Source of the DNA: JAUXFK01 sp034189035
GTDB taxonomy: Bacteria > Desulfobacterota > UBA8473
Assembly (NCBI GenBank): GCA_034189035.1
Contig: JAXHVA010000010.1
Coordinates: 7,557 to 71,556, forward strand
Reading direction: 5' to 3'
DNA length: 64,000 bases
Below are positions 1-8,354 of this stretch, one piece after another. Under the pieces are notes generated by a model. It was not told the origin of the DNA. It saw only the letters and a program-made list of their open reading frames with translations, and ran no database searches. Position 1 is the first letter of the stretch; each line of letters opens with the position of its first letter. The position numbers were made by a program, and so were the translations under genes.

Positions 1-1311
1 GCAGATCCAATACGAGGATACAATGCTTGGCACAAACATATGCATGTCTGTAATCAGACTGGTTAAAAAACCGATCATACCTGCAACAAATCCTATTAAA
101 TAGAAAGACGTCCATTGTTCTTTTTCCGTAAGTATTTTCGAGACGCTTTTTTTTGTTAGCAAAATATTTAACAAAATAAATATTACAAGAGCAGGGATGC
201 CTGAATATACTGCTATTTGAAGGTAAGAATTATGTGGGTTATCCAATGGCCATATGGAATATTCTTCAACAAAACCTGCCTGTATCATAGATTTTATATA
301 TTTTATTTCCCCTAATCCAATACCAAAGTATGGGGAATCTGCAATAACTTTTAGGGTATATATCCATACGGTCTTTCTTGATCGTGTTTCTTCATTTGCT
401 TCAGCCTCCAACATACTAAAACGCTGAATGGAATGTTCAAAAAAACCGGGCATGAAAGCATATAAAAGGATCAATAATAAGACCAACGACCCCACTTTTT
501 TAAAAAGAGAGTAGTTCCTTGAGGGTATGAGAATAAACACTATTAGCGAAATACAAAAACTTAACAGAGGTCCTCTTGACTGGGTTTCAATAAGAGCGAA
601 AACAAGTGCAAGGACTCCAAGCCAGCAATAGATTCTTTTCCAATTGGTTTTTTCAGTTAATGCTTGTATAAAGATAATGGGAAAGAATAAAACGGCAAAT
701 GCACCCATATAGTTGGGATTGAGAAAGAAACTCCCGAATCGTCCATGTCTCCTCCCACCCCAATATGTTTTTTCATTAAGTGTGTCGCTTTTCAAAAGCC
801 ATCGATCAAAAAAAACATCCCAGAAGGTAAAAAGCGCAATAATAATAATTAAAGTCATGAGATAAAACAAGAATCTTCTGTAATCCTCCTTATTCTGAAA
901 GCCTCTATATGCCACTAAAAATGCTACAATTTGAGGTACTATATATCTCCTGAATTCAAATATTCCTAATTTTAGGGTATCACCTCTCAATCCTGCATAG
1001 AAAAAAAATACAAAATACAGAAATAGCAGTAATATAAAAAAAACATGACTTCTTCGTGTTAGGTTTTTAGAAGGATTGTTCAAAATCAAAAAGAATGCAC
1101 AGACCTCAGAATACCGAATGCTTCCTTTTTCCAATCCAGGGATATAAATACCTGTATTAAAGAAACTATCTACAATAATAACAATACCTAAATATAAAAC
1201 AAGACCGACTGCTCTGTCCTTTTTGAAAATAGTCCTGTAACTTCCCCACAGCAACAGAAGTATAAGTGCAAGTTTGATGAATATCTCGAAATGTATAAGT
1301 ATTCGCAGCAT
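1..1311 (-). CDS. O-antigen ligase / Wzy-type polymerase family membrane protein (partial, C-terminus beyond window)
   Basis: A polytopic membrane protein of which 437 N-terminal codons are visible; the frame is still open at base 1. It has many hydrophobic segments and a large periplasmic-type region containing ETQSRGP, GIGLGEIKYI and DNPHNSYLQIA. That last motif, with its His, is typical of the Wzy_C/WaaL family (PF04932). Such proteins polymerise or ligate lipid-linked glycan at the periplasmic face of the inner membrane. The ATG at 1309-1311 starts one base after the TGA of the upstream radical SAM gene, so translation is probably coupled. Polymerase and ligase cannot be told apart from sequence alone. 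It was found by translating the minus strand by eye. Confidence 0.8.
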   Translation of the reverse strand, partial: MLRILIHFEIFIKLALILLLLWGSYRTIFKKDRAVGLVLYLGIVIIVDSFFNTGIYIPGLEKGSIRYSEVCAFFLILNNPSKNLTRRSHVFFILLLFLYFVFFFYAGLRGDTLKLGIFEFRRYIVPQIVAFLVAYRGFQNKEDYRRFLFYLMTLIIIIALFTFWDVFFDRWLLKSDTLNEKTYWGGRRHGRFGSFFLNPNYMGAFAVLFFPIIFIQALTEKTNWKRIYCWLGVLALVFALIETQSRGPLLSFCISLIVFILIPSRNYSLFKKVGSLVLLLILLYAFMPGFFEHSIQRFSMLEAEANEETRSRKTVWIYTLKVIADSPYFGIGLGEIKYIKSMIQAGFVEEYSIWPLDNPHNSYLQIAVYSGIPALVIFILLNILLTKKSVSKILTEKEQWTSFYLIGFVAGMIGFLTSLITDMHMFVPSIVSSYWIC

Positions 1312-1312
1312 T

Positions 1313-2740
1313 TCAGTTGGAAAACCTTGTTTGAATCATGCCTTTGGCAATTGTCCATACCTTCTTTAGATTATCCTTACTCCAGGCATCTTTGATTGAC
1401 TTGAAGATACCTATAGGGTCTTTAAGTCTTTTCTTAAGTAATTGATATCGAACCTTTCTTAACTCCTTAAAGCCCATTTGTGGCTGTATCAAAAGTGGGA
1501 CGTTCGGTTCTCCACTCATAAACTCTGCTTCTTTGCTATGGTAAGGCACAGCCCATGAAAAACCTGCGTCAAGACAACCTATCTCATAGGCATACCTCTC
1601 TACCTGAGTACCAGGATATATCTTGATTCCGACACCAATGCCCGGAGAAGTGATATATTTATTGTGTTTATCTATAAAATCCAACGTGGCCATTGCATCT
1701 TCCAAGGTCTCTTGTATATGCCCAAATGTAAAAAAGACCTTTGTTAAAATACCCAGATCCTTGGTCCAATGAAAGACATCGATTACCTGATCTATTGTAA
1801 TCCCTTTACGCATCGCTTTTAATACACCAGGGCTCGCTGATTCTACCCCAAAGTCCACATAGTAACATCCAGCTTCTTTCATCATCTTCAGGAGATCCCG
1901 GCTCACCGTATTCACGCGTATCTCACACTCCCAAGGGAACTTAAGCCTCCTTCGCATGATTTCATCACATAGCGAGTTGATATGGCCTCTTTTCAAAGTA
2001 AGGGTACTATCAAAGAACTTAATTCCTTTTGCCTCATAATCTGTTAATAAAATCTCAATTTCATCGACAACGTTCTTTGCGGATCTTAGACTCAATGTCT
2101 TTCCGAACATAGCACTTGCCGAACAATAAGAACAGTTTATAGGACAACCCCTTGAAGTCATCACCGATGCGCCGGATATATCTAAAAAATCCATTTTAAG
2201 ATCATAGTCTTTCATATTCATTAAATGCCTTGCTGGGAGTGGTAGACTTTCAAGAGCACGAATACGCGGGCGGACGGGATTATGTATAATAGTACCGTTT
2301 TTTCTGTAACTTAGCCCTGTAATATCAGAAAGACTTGTCTTGCCTCTTAGTACAGCCTCTGCAATTTCCAGCATCGTTTCTTCACCTTCTCCACTTACCA
2401 CCGCATCAATTTCAGGGAGATTCTCTAAGGTATCTTTTGCTGTAAAAGTGGCATGTGCCCCTCCGTAAACTGTAAATATATTTTCATCGATTTTTCTTGC
2501 GGTTCTTGCAATATCAAAGCTCATAAAACGGGTATTGGAAGTCCCAGTGATTCCGACGATTCTCGGCTTCGAATTTCTTATAACCTCCTCAATAGAACCA
2601 CTGTACACCTGCAAGTCAAAAATATCCACATTATAGCCATTTTTTTCTAAATATGCTGCGATCCAAGCAAACCCTAGTGGGGGCATACCGCCAAATGATC
2701 TTTCGCTTACCCTTGGATGAACCAATAGAATTTCTGCCAT
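1313..2740 (-). CDS. B12-binding-domain radical SAM protein
   Basis: The N-terminal ~150 residues resemble a cobalamin-binding Rossmann domain (GGAHATF, then VSGEGEET). A radical SAM barrel follows, with the CxxxCxxC cluster motif at C199, C203 and C206 (TSRGCPINCSYC) and a later GVESAS strand motif. The usual DxHxxG cobalamin-ligating motif is not apparent. Enzymes of this class methylate or rearrange unactivated carbons, or act on lipids and sugars; the substrate here is unknown. The ATG has an AAGGAG ribosome-binding site eight bases upstream and lies one base after the TGA of the deacetylase-like gene. It is a paralogue of the genes at 25641, 31298 and 51319 and of the pseudogene at 27152. 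Confidence 0.85.
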   Translation of the reverse strand: MAEILLVHPRVSERSFGGMPPLGFAWIAAYLEKNGYNVDIFDLQVYSGSIEEVIRNSKPRIVGITGTSNTRFMSFDIARTARKIDENIFTVYGGAHATFTAKDTLENLPEIDAVVSGEGEETMLEIAEAVLRGKTSLSDITGLSYRKNGTIIHNPVRPRIRALESLPLPARHLMNMKDYDLKMDFLDISGASVMTSRGCPINCSYCSASAMFGKTLSLRSAKNVVDEIEILLTDYEAKGIKFFDSTLTLKRGHINSLCDEIMRRRLKFPWECEIRVNTVSRDLLKMMKEAGCYYVDFGVESASPGVLKAMRKGITIDQVIDVFHWTKDLGILTKVFFTFGHIQETLEDAMATLDFIDKHNKYITSPGIGVGIKIYPGTQVERYAYEIGCLDAGFSWAVPYHSKEAEFMSGEPNVPLLIQPQMGFKELRKVRYQLLKKRLKDPIGIFKSIKDAWSKDNLKKVWTIAKGMIQTRFSN

Positions 2741-2741
2741 T

Positions 2742-3902
2742 TCAATATCTCCTTTTCCTTAGATGCGAAATGATTAAAATGGCTACAAGGATTAATAGTA
2801 TAAAAGAAATACTGAATAATAATATGAAGGTTATGTAATTATCTCTATTCATTCCAATGAATTTTCGTAGATACTGCCCCATTCCAATCTGAAGAGAAAT
2901 TTCGGGGATAAAATCAGGCGTATTGAGGTGTTGGTTCAATTCAATGTTCTGTTTTCTGATTTCTCTAAAAGTAAGCACTCTCATCCCTTTTAAATTAATA
3001 AAATCGATTAACTTTTTAAATATCTCAATTGCGTCTGTGTCTGCTTCATTTTCCCCATTTGTGTGATATCCTTTTATAAAAGAAAAGCTATGAAGGAATA
3101 GTATTACAAAGTCCATCTTCATTTCTATGGTTTTTTGCATCGCTCTTTCAGCCTCTGATTGATTCGAAAACCAGTTAATATCATATTTCCTGATTCGTGA
3201 AAATGACTTCAGTTTCCTGGGTGAAATAGAAGAGGACTCTATCTTCTTATATACAGTCACGGGAAATTCATAAAGGGGACCATACATGGACAAAACATTC
3301 TTTTTCAATGGAAGAGAATTTATCTGACAATTCGAATTGGTAAAAAAAAGAGAACTATCATAAAAGATATCATTCTTTATCAAAGCTTCCAATGTATTTT
3401 GATCAGCCCCATAGGCACCTGCTCGGTGAGCTATAATTCTCTTGCCCACCCATTTTTCGAGTAACTCTTTTCCATCTCTAATAATGCGGGTTTGTTCTTT
3501 TAGGGAATATTGATGCATTAGGTTCCGCTTTTTATCATACGCCCATTGGGGATGGGTATGGAGTTGAACATCCTGCCCTGAATCATCCAGCCACTTGGCT
3601 ATACGCATGATGGGCTTCTCACCATATCTTTTATATTCGTATACATTCAAAAAAAAAGTGGCAGCGTACCCGCTTTCTTTTAAACGTTTTACCATAAGCT
3701 GAAGCCCACAAGGCCGCCTGTCTTGACATATGGTACCTAATTGATCAGGAAGAGGGATGGAGACATTATTATACTGTGTTGTCTCAACATCCACTGTTAT
3801 AATAATAACAGGAAGCTCTTCGTCTGACGTAGCTTTAACATCTGACGTAACTATAAGGAAATTGCATAGTATCAGTAGGCATAAAATTAGGAATTTTTTC
3901 AT
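2742..3902 (-). CDS. Polysaccharide deacetylase-like protein with C-terminal membrane anchor
   Basis: Resembles NodB-homology carbohydrate esterases. It has an early acidic motif (IIITVDVET), a metal-ligand-like HTHPQW, a RAGAYGADQNTL segment and a late LFLHSF motif that could supply the second catalytic face. An N-terminal signal peptide (MKKFLILCLLILC) and a C-terminal transmembrane segment ending in RKRRY suggest a periplasmic domain anchored at its C-terminus. I place the start at the ATG at 3902, which begins the signal peptide; a GTG five codons upstream (3917) is possible, and neither has a clear Shine-Dalgarno sequence. Likely role: removing acetyl groups from the glycan or a precursor. 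Substrate is inferred only from the neighbourhood. Confidence 0.75.
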   Translation of the reverse strand: MKKFLILCLLILCNFLIVTSDVKATSDEELPVIIITVDVETTQYNNVSIPLPDQLGTICQDRRPCGLQLMVKRLKESGYAATFFLNVYEYKRYGEKPIMRIAKWLDDSGQDVQLHTHPQWAYDKKRNLMHQYSLKEQTRIIRDGKELLEKWVGKRIIAHRAGAYGADQNTLEALIKNDIFYDSSLFFTNSNCQINSLPLKKNVLSMYGPLYEFPVTVYKKIESSSISPRKLKSFSRIRKYDINWFSNQSEAERAMQKTIEMKMDFVILFLHSFSFIKGYHTNGENEADTDAIEIFKKLIDFINLKGMRVLTFREIRKQNIELNQHLNTPDFIPEISLQIGMGQYLRKFIGMNRDNYITFILLFSISFILLILVAILIISHLRKRRY

Positions 3903-3931
3903 TTTACAGGATGACACTGTTCGTCAAGTCA

Positions 3932-4756
3932 TTATTGTTCGAATTGCTTGGATAGCGCTTTTGTTGAAAACCATCCACCGTGTTTTTTAAAGTAGTAGAG
4001 CAATCCCAAAAAATGGCTGACAGACAAGATAGAAAAAGGTTTTTTATGTGATATTTGTTGTGTATTATGGAGTATCTTAAAATGTGGGAAGTATATTATC
4101 TTTTTCCCACTTTGACGAAGCCTCACACAGTAATCCAAATCTTCAGGGGCATAAAAAATTTTTTCATCAAAAAAACCAACGAGTTCGATAATATCCCTAT
4201 GAAAAAACCAGCCAGCTGATATAGCTGTGTCAACAAATGTCTCTGATTCAAAAGGGAAGTTTTCATAGAAGTCAAATTGAGGAGTTTTTAGCTTGAGCAT
4301 GGCACTTGGCACCTTACTAAACTTTTGCCAAAACGTTGGAAACTTCTTTACTGAATTTTGAACCTTGCCATTTGGCAACAATAACTGAGGGGCTATAATA
4401 CCGATTTCTGATCCTTTATCAAAGCGTTTGATCATTTGTGATAAGGATCCACAGAGAATCTTTGTGTCAGAATCGAGGAGACAAAAGTATTCACCGCTTC
4501 CCTTTTTCAACCCCAAATTCCTTGGATAGGTGGTTCCCATATTTTTAGTCAGAATTACCTTCCTCAATTCATGGGGGTATCTTTCCTCATAACTTTTTAG
4601 AATGGATAGGGTTCCATCTGTAGAACCATTATCGATTGCTATAATTTCATAGAGGATGTCTTCTTCCTCGCATTTTGATATGATTGAATTGAAGCAATTT
4701 ACTATATATTTTTCAGAGTTCCATGTCAGTATTACAAATGTTATCATTCGCTTCAT
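3932..4756 (-). CDS. Family 2 glycosyltransferase (rhamnosyltransferase-like)
   Basis: A 274-residue GT-A fold enzyme. It shows the opening strand FVILTWNSEKYIV, the nucleotide-binding IDNGSTDGT, and LLDSDTKI in the position of the DxD metal/nucleotide motif. A later APEDLDYCVRLRQ resembles the ED motif that carries the catalytic base. No transmembrane segment is obvious, so it probably works at the cytoplasmic membrane face, adding one sugar to the lipid-linked repeat unit. Most similar in pattern to the WbbL-like rhamnosyltransferase group; the donor sugar cannot be deduced. It sits between the wecB-like gene (53 bases upstream in transcription) and the deacetylase-like gene. Confidence 0.85.
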   Translation of the reverse strand: MKRMITFVILTWNSEKYIVNCFNSIISKCEEEDILYEIIAIDNGSTDGTLSILKSYEERYPHELRKVILTKNMGTTYPRNLGLKKGSGEYFCLLDSDTKILCGSLSQMIKRFDKGSEIGIIAPQLLLPNGKVQNSVKKFPTFWQKFSKVPSAMLKLKTPQFDFYENFPFESETFVDTAISAGWFFHRDIIELVGFFDEKIFYAPEDLDYCVRLRQSGKKIIYFPHFKILHNTQQISHKKPFSILSVSHFLGLLYYFKKHGGWFSTKALSKQFEQ

Positions 4757-4809
4757 GATAGTCTTAGGTCTTAACGTAAGCGTTGTTACCCTTTCCTGTA
4801 GTTGATCCG

Positions 4810-5919
4810 TTATCGTTTACTGTGTTGTGGTTTATCTAATAGGGCATGGATAGATTCTACTACCCTATTCGATGTTTGTCCATCCCAGAATTCAATCTTG
4901 GTCCTGTGAATTTCACTTACATCAATAACCGATTCTACCTTCTTTTCAATATCTCGTATTTTGCATAACTGATTAGTTCCCTGTTGAACAGTGATCGGGC
5001 GTTCGGTATTCGGCCGCATCGTCAGGCAAGGGATTCCGAGGTAGGTGGTTTCTTCTTGGATCCCTCCAGAGTCAGTTACTGCAAATCGACAATTGAATAC
5101 AAGGTTCATAAATCGAATATAAGGTATTGGTTTCAGGATGATCAACCGATCCATACGAGTTAAAGAAGATAATAATCCAGCCTGTTCAAGATTTTTTCGT
5201 GTTCTCGGGTGAACCGGAAAGACAAGGGGAATTTTTTTTGCAATACGAATCAATATAGTACATAGTCTAGCTAAAATATTAGGGTCATCCACATTAGAGG
5301 GACGGTGAAGCGTAACAAGACCGTACTCTTTGGGCTTTATATTAAATTCATTGTAAACATCCAACTTCTCGATTTTATATCGGAGCATCTCCAGAGAATC
5401 GATCATAATATTGCCCACTCTACATATCTTATCTTGCGAGATCCCTTCCCGTATCAGATTTTCATCTCCATCCAAAGAAGGTGTCCAGAGTATATCTGCC
5501 AATGCATCTGTCACCAATCGATTGATCTCCTCTGGCATAGTTCGATCAAAAGAGCGAAGGCCTGCTTCCAGATGGGCTACCTTTATCCCTATTTTAACAG
5601 CTGCCAGAGTTGCAGCCAAAGTAGAATTGACATCTCCGACCACAATCACCAAATCAGGTTGTTTTTCCATGAGCACATCTTCATAGGCGATCATCACCCA
5701 TCCGGTTTGCTGTGCGTGCGTACCGCTTCCTACACCAAGATGAATTTCAGGCTCTGGAAGAGCAAGATCTTGAAAGAAAGCATCGGACATATTCAGGTCA
5801 TAGTGCTGACCCGTATGGACAACAATGGGTTTTGCCCAATTCTCCCTCTTCAGTGCATGGTATAAAGGGGCGATCTTCATAAAATTAGGTCTGGCTGCTG
5901 CTATTAAGTGGATTAACAT
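4810..5919 (-). CDS. wecB: UDP-N-acetylglucosamine 2-epimerase (non-hydrolysing)
   Basis: A 369-residue protein of typical length for the family, which interconverts UDP-GlcNAc and UDP-ManNAc in the cytoplasm. Recognisable conserved pieces are HTGQHYDLNMS, VVGDVNSTLA, HLEAGLRSFDRTMPEEINR (with active-site acidic and Arg residues), HPRTRKNLE and DSGGIQEETTYLGIPCLT followed by RPNTERP. No hydrolysing-type N-terminal or kinase extension is present. The start is the ATG at 5919, just before MLIHLIAAARPNF. The product would feed ManNAc-type sugars to the glycan; a ManNAc dehydrogenase (WecC) is not visible in this window. Confidence 0.92.
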   Translation of the reverse strand: MLIHLIAAARPNFMKIAPLYHALKRENWAKPIVVHTGQHYDLNMSDAFFQDLALPEPEIHLGVGSGTHAQQTGWVMIAYEDVLMEKQPDLVIVVGDVNSTLAATLAAVKIGIKVAHLEAGLRSFDRTMPEEINRLVTDALADILWTPSLDGDENLIREGISQDKICRVGNIMIDSLEMLRYKIEKLDVYNEFNIKPKEYGLVTLHRPSNVDDPNILARLCTILIRIAKKIPLVFPVHPRTRKNLEQAGLLSSLTRMDRLIILKPIPYIRFMNLVFNCRFAVTDSGGIQEETTYLGIPCLTMRPNTERPITVQQGTNQLCKIRDIEKKVESVIDVSEIHRTKIEFWDGQTSNRVVESIHALLDKPQHSKR

Positions 5920-5984
5920 ATGTAAGTCTCTTTCTATATACTTTCTACCGATACCTGAAAGTACTCTTCTTTCATATCGAAATA

Positions 5985-6314
5985 TCAGTTTCTTAAATCA
6001 ACTATCTTATTATAAATCGCTCCAAATAATGCTCCACTAAGAGTACCAATAGCGAAACCATAAAAAAATCCAACAATACTTCCTAAAAAAGAGACCTTAT
6101 ATCCAATAAAGAATTGATTGAGAAGCTGTAAGTGTGGACCTATTACGTACTCCCCATCAGGGGTTGTATGGCCACCTTTTATTAGAAGCCAGTTGGTTGC
6201 AATAAAGATAAGAAATCCTAAAATCAGGCCAAGAACTAACCCTAGAAACTTCGTGTTAAGCCTGAGGACACCCCTAAACAGTTTTTCTTCCTCTTCTAAT
6301 TTTATATCCCCCAT
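5985..6314 (-). CDS. Small membrane protein homologous to the C-terminal domain of the adjacent flavoprotein
   Basis: 109 residues with two predicted membrane helices: about residues 25-45, and a Gly-rich one at about 75-100. Its second half (LNQFFIGYKVSF, then glycine-spaced small residues) aligns by eye with the last ~100 residues of the flavoprotein at 6399-8210 (LNQYFFGYTVSI). Domain identity is unknown to me. The Gly-xxx-Gly spacing suggests tight helix packing, perhaps oligomerisation. A strong AAGGAG site lies upstream of the ATG. The gene starts 85 bases after the flavoprotein stop, so it probably functions with that enzyme, but its function is unassigned. Confidence 0.75.
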   Translation of the reverse strand: MGDIKLEEEEKLFRGVLRLNTKFLGLVLGLILGFLIFIATNWLLIKGGHTTPDGEYVIGPHLQLLNQFFIGYKVSFLGSIVGFFYGFAIGTLSGALFGAIYNKIVDLRN

Positions 6315-6398
6315 TTCTTTCTCCTTTTCTTGATTTTTATTAAAGAATTAATCTTATTGTAATCCGACAAGGATTTTTTAGCTTTTATTGGGAACGCA

Positions 6399-8210
6399 TT
6401 AGAAATGGTCTATAAAATCCTTAAATTTTAACAACTCTGCTTTCCGTTTTGCACGATAAATAAAAAGGGCAATAAAAAGGTTTCTTAGGTATGCGAAGAG
6501 CCATCCAAAAATAAATCCCCATGAAAAACTATATGCCATACCAATAAATGCACCCTTTATGCTCACCGTGTATCCAAAGAAATACTGGTTGAGGAGATGC
6601 AAGGTGGGAGGAGTGCCCTCAATACTTGCAATATTCAAGAAAAGAGTGGCCAGAAAAACGAGCAGACCAAAAACCGATCCTAATGCGGTTGCGAATCCCA
6701 ATTTATCCAGTCTGGATAATAAAGTAGTAAGGATTTTTTCTAAAGCAGCTTTCTTATTTGGTTCTATTGAGATTTCTTCAAGGTATTCCTGCTCTTCGTT
6801 CACTTGCCACAGATCATGATCTGCCCCTTGTATATTTTCTACGGCCATCATTGCAGTCAACATAGAATGGTCTTGATTGTTATATTTATGCTGTCCATTG
6901 CGACCTACAAGTTGAAGGTTTTCTATACTATCAAGGAATTTACGGACAACTGTCAATGACTCCTGGTAAGTGGCATCATAAACAGGGTAAGCTTTGGGCA
7001 TGCGAACGACGGTCCCATCTTCCACTTCGTTCGAGTTCACAAAACCAAGTACTTCCAATTCATACTTTCCTAATTCTATCAGTTGTTCATCCGGCATCGT
7101 CCATAGAGAATCTCCTTCGAAGCAGAAATACTCAAGTCCCAAACAGGTTTTATCCTGATTCGGTACCATGAAAGGACTCCAATTCTTAAAATTTTGGATT
7201 CTGCCGACCTTAACATTTATATCATGTATATATATCCAGTTATCCGGAAATAGTTCAGGCTTATTAACAATAAGGGCTACTGTGAGGAAATCTCTGTATT
7301 TCAGGTCGTTCGCTGCTTCAAGCACCTCTTTTGGCACAGCTGGCTTAAACTTCTGTATAGTCTCTCTTATTGGCATACTACTTATAAAGTCATTGCCAGA
7401 AATCACCTCAATCTTCCCATTTCTCCTTACTTCTAATGCTTCCACTCTACCTTGTAAACATCTGACCCCTTCAACTTCTGATCCTAACCAGACCTGAGAA
7501 CCATTATCCTTAATCTTATCAGCAACTGTCTCCCACATCATACCCGGTCCAAATTTTGGGTAGAGAAATTCTTCAATAAGTGTTTTAATAACATCTTTCT
7601 TATCTCCATTGCTTATCTTAGGTTTTATAAGGGCGTTTTTAACAGCAGTAAGGAGCGAGAGGCCTTTAATCCGTTGTGCAGCCCATTCAGCCCTTATTTC
7701 GCTGCATGGTATCCCCCAAACCTTTTCAGTATAGGTCTTAAAGAATATATTAAATAGGTGTTTGCCAAAACGGTTGGAAACCCATTGCTCTAATGTATCC
7801 TCCTCTTTTGAAGGAAAAATCTTAGCCTGTAAATAGCTGGTCATTATCATAATACTATTCCATACTCCCAATCCGAACAACGCATTGAATGCTCGAATAG
7901 GATAATGAAAAAACTTCTTTTCATAGTAAATACGTGAAATCCTTTCTCGAAGAATTAAATCATCACTAAGCACTTCTTTCCAGATGTCCTCAACCTCTTT
8001 ATTCTTTGTGAAGAAACGATGCCCACCTATATCAAAGTAATAATCCTTGTAATTGACCGTTCTTGATATTCCACCGAGTATTTGGTCTTTTTCGAGAACA
8101 ATGGATTTCACATCAGTTTTTGCAAGTTGATAAGCGGCAGTTAAACCTGCTGGGCCACCGCCTACGATCACCACTCTTTTATCATTCATTTTACTTGAAG
8201 AATCAAGCAT
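6399..8210 (-). CDS. FAD-dependent oxidoreductase (UDP-galactopyranose-mutase/protoporphyrinogen-oxidase-like) with C-terminal membrane domain
   Basis: The N-terminus has the FAD dinucleotide-binding motif VVIVGGGPAGLTAAYQLA with the downstream acidic residue in IVLEKD, then GGISRTVNYKDYYFDIGGHR. The latter is typical of NAD(P)/FAD amine-oxidase-like proteins found in glycan clusters. Residues ~1-480 form the flavoprotein; after a charged linker the last ~100 residues contain two hydrophobic segments homologous to the separate 109-residue neighbour. The reaction is unknown: sugar-ring mutase, sugar oxidation and lipid desaturation are all possible. The ATG at 8210 follows a GAGGGG site. An intrinsic terminator lies just upstream (8267-8294), so this gene may need readthrough or its own promoter. 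Confidence 0.8.
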   Translation of the reverse strand: MLDSSSKMNDKRVVIVGGGPAGLTAAYQLAKTDVKSIVLEKDQILGGISRTVNYKDYYFDIGGHRFFTKNKEVEDIWKEVLSDDLILRERISRIYYEKKFFHYPIRAFNALFGLGVWNSIMIMTSYLQAKIFPSKEEDTLEQWVSNRFGKHLFNIFFKTYTEKVWGIPCSEIRAEWAAQRIKGLSLLTAVKNALIKPKISNGDKKDVIKTLIEEFLYPKFGPGMMWETVADKIKDNGSQVWLGSEVEGVRCLQGRVEALEVRRNGKIEVISGNDFISSMPIRETIQKFKPAVPKEVLEAANDLKYRDFLTVALIVNKPELFPDNWIYIHDINVKVGRIQNFKNWSPFMVPNQDKTCLGLEYFCFEGDSLWTMPDEQLIELGKYELEVLGFVNSNEVEDGTVVRMPKAYPVYDATYQESLTVVRKFLDSIENLQLVGRNGQHKYNNQDHSMLTAMMAVENIQGADHDLWQVNEEQEYLEEISIEPNKKAALEKILTTLLSRLDKLGFATALGSVFGLLVFLATLFLNIASIEGTPPTLHLLNQYFFGYTVSIKGAFIGMAYSFSWGFIFGWLFAYLRNLFIALFIYRAKRKAELLKFKDFIDHF

Positions 8211-8266
8211 TTTTCCCCTCGCAATTTAAAAATAAAGGAAAGATAGATTGTATAGAAACCTTAAAA

Positions 8267-8294
8267 AAGGTGAAGGCCTTACACCCTTCACCTT
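8267..8294 (-). terminator. Rho-independent terminator
   Basis: A perfect 10-base inverted repeat (AAGGTGAAGG / CCTTCACCTT) encloses an 8-base loop. Read on the minus strand, a run of six T follows directly (complement of the A run at 8263-8268, which overlaps the stem end). It lies 61 bases beyond the stop of the GT39-like gene at 8355-10043 and would stop transcripts arriving from the right. This is the only convincing intrinsic terminator I see in the window. Confidence 0.8.
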
Positions 8295-8354
8295 CCTTAT
8301 TCTTTTGAATAAGATTGTCTATTTATGGATAGACCCCAGATGGATTACATACTT

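Noticed and set aside
6399..8210. Calling the flavoprotein a UDP-galactopyranose mutase outright
   Set aside because: FAD motifs fit several families and the length plus C-terminal membrane domain are unlike a plain mutase.
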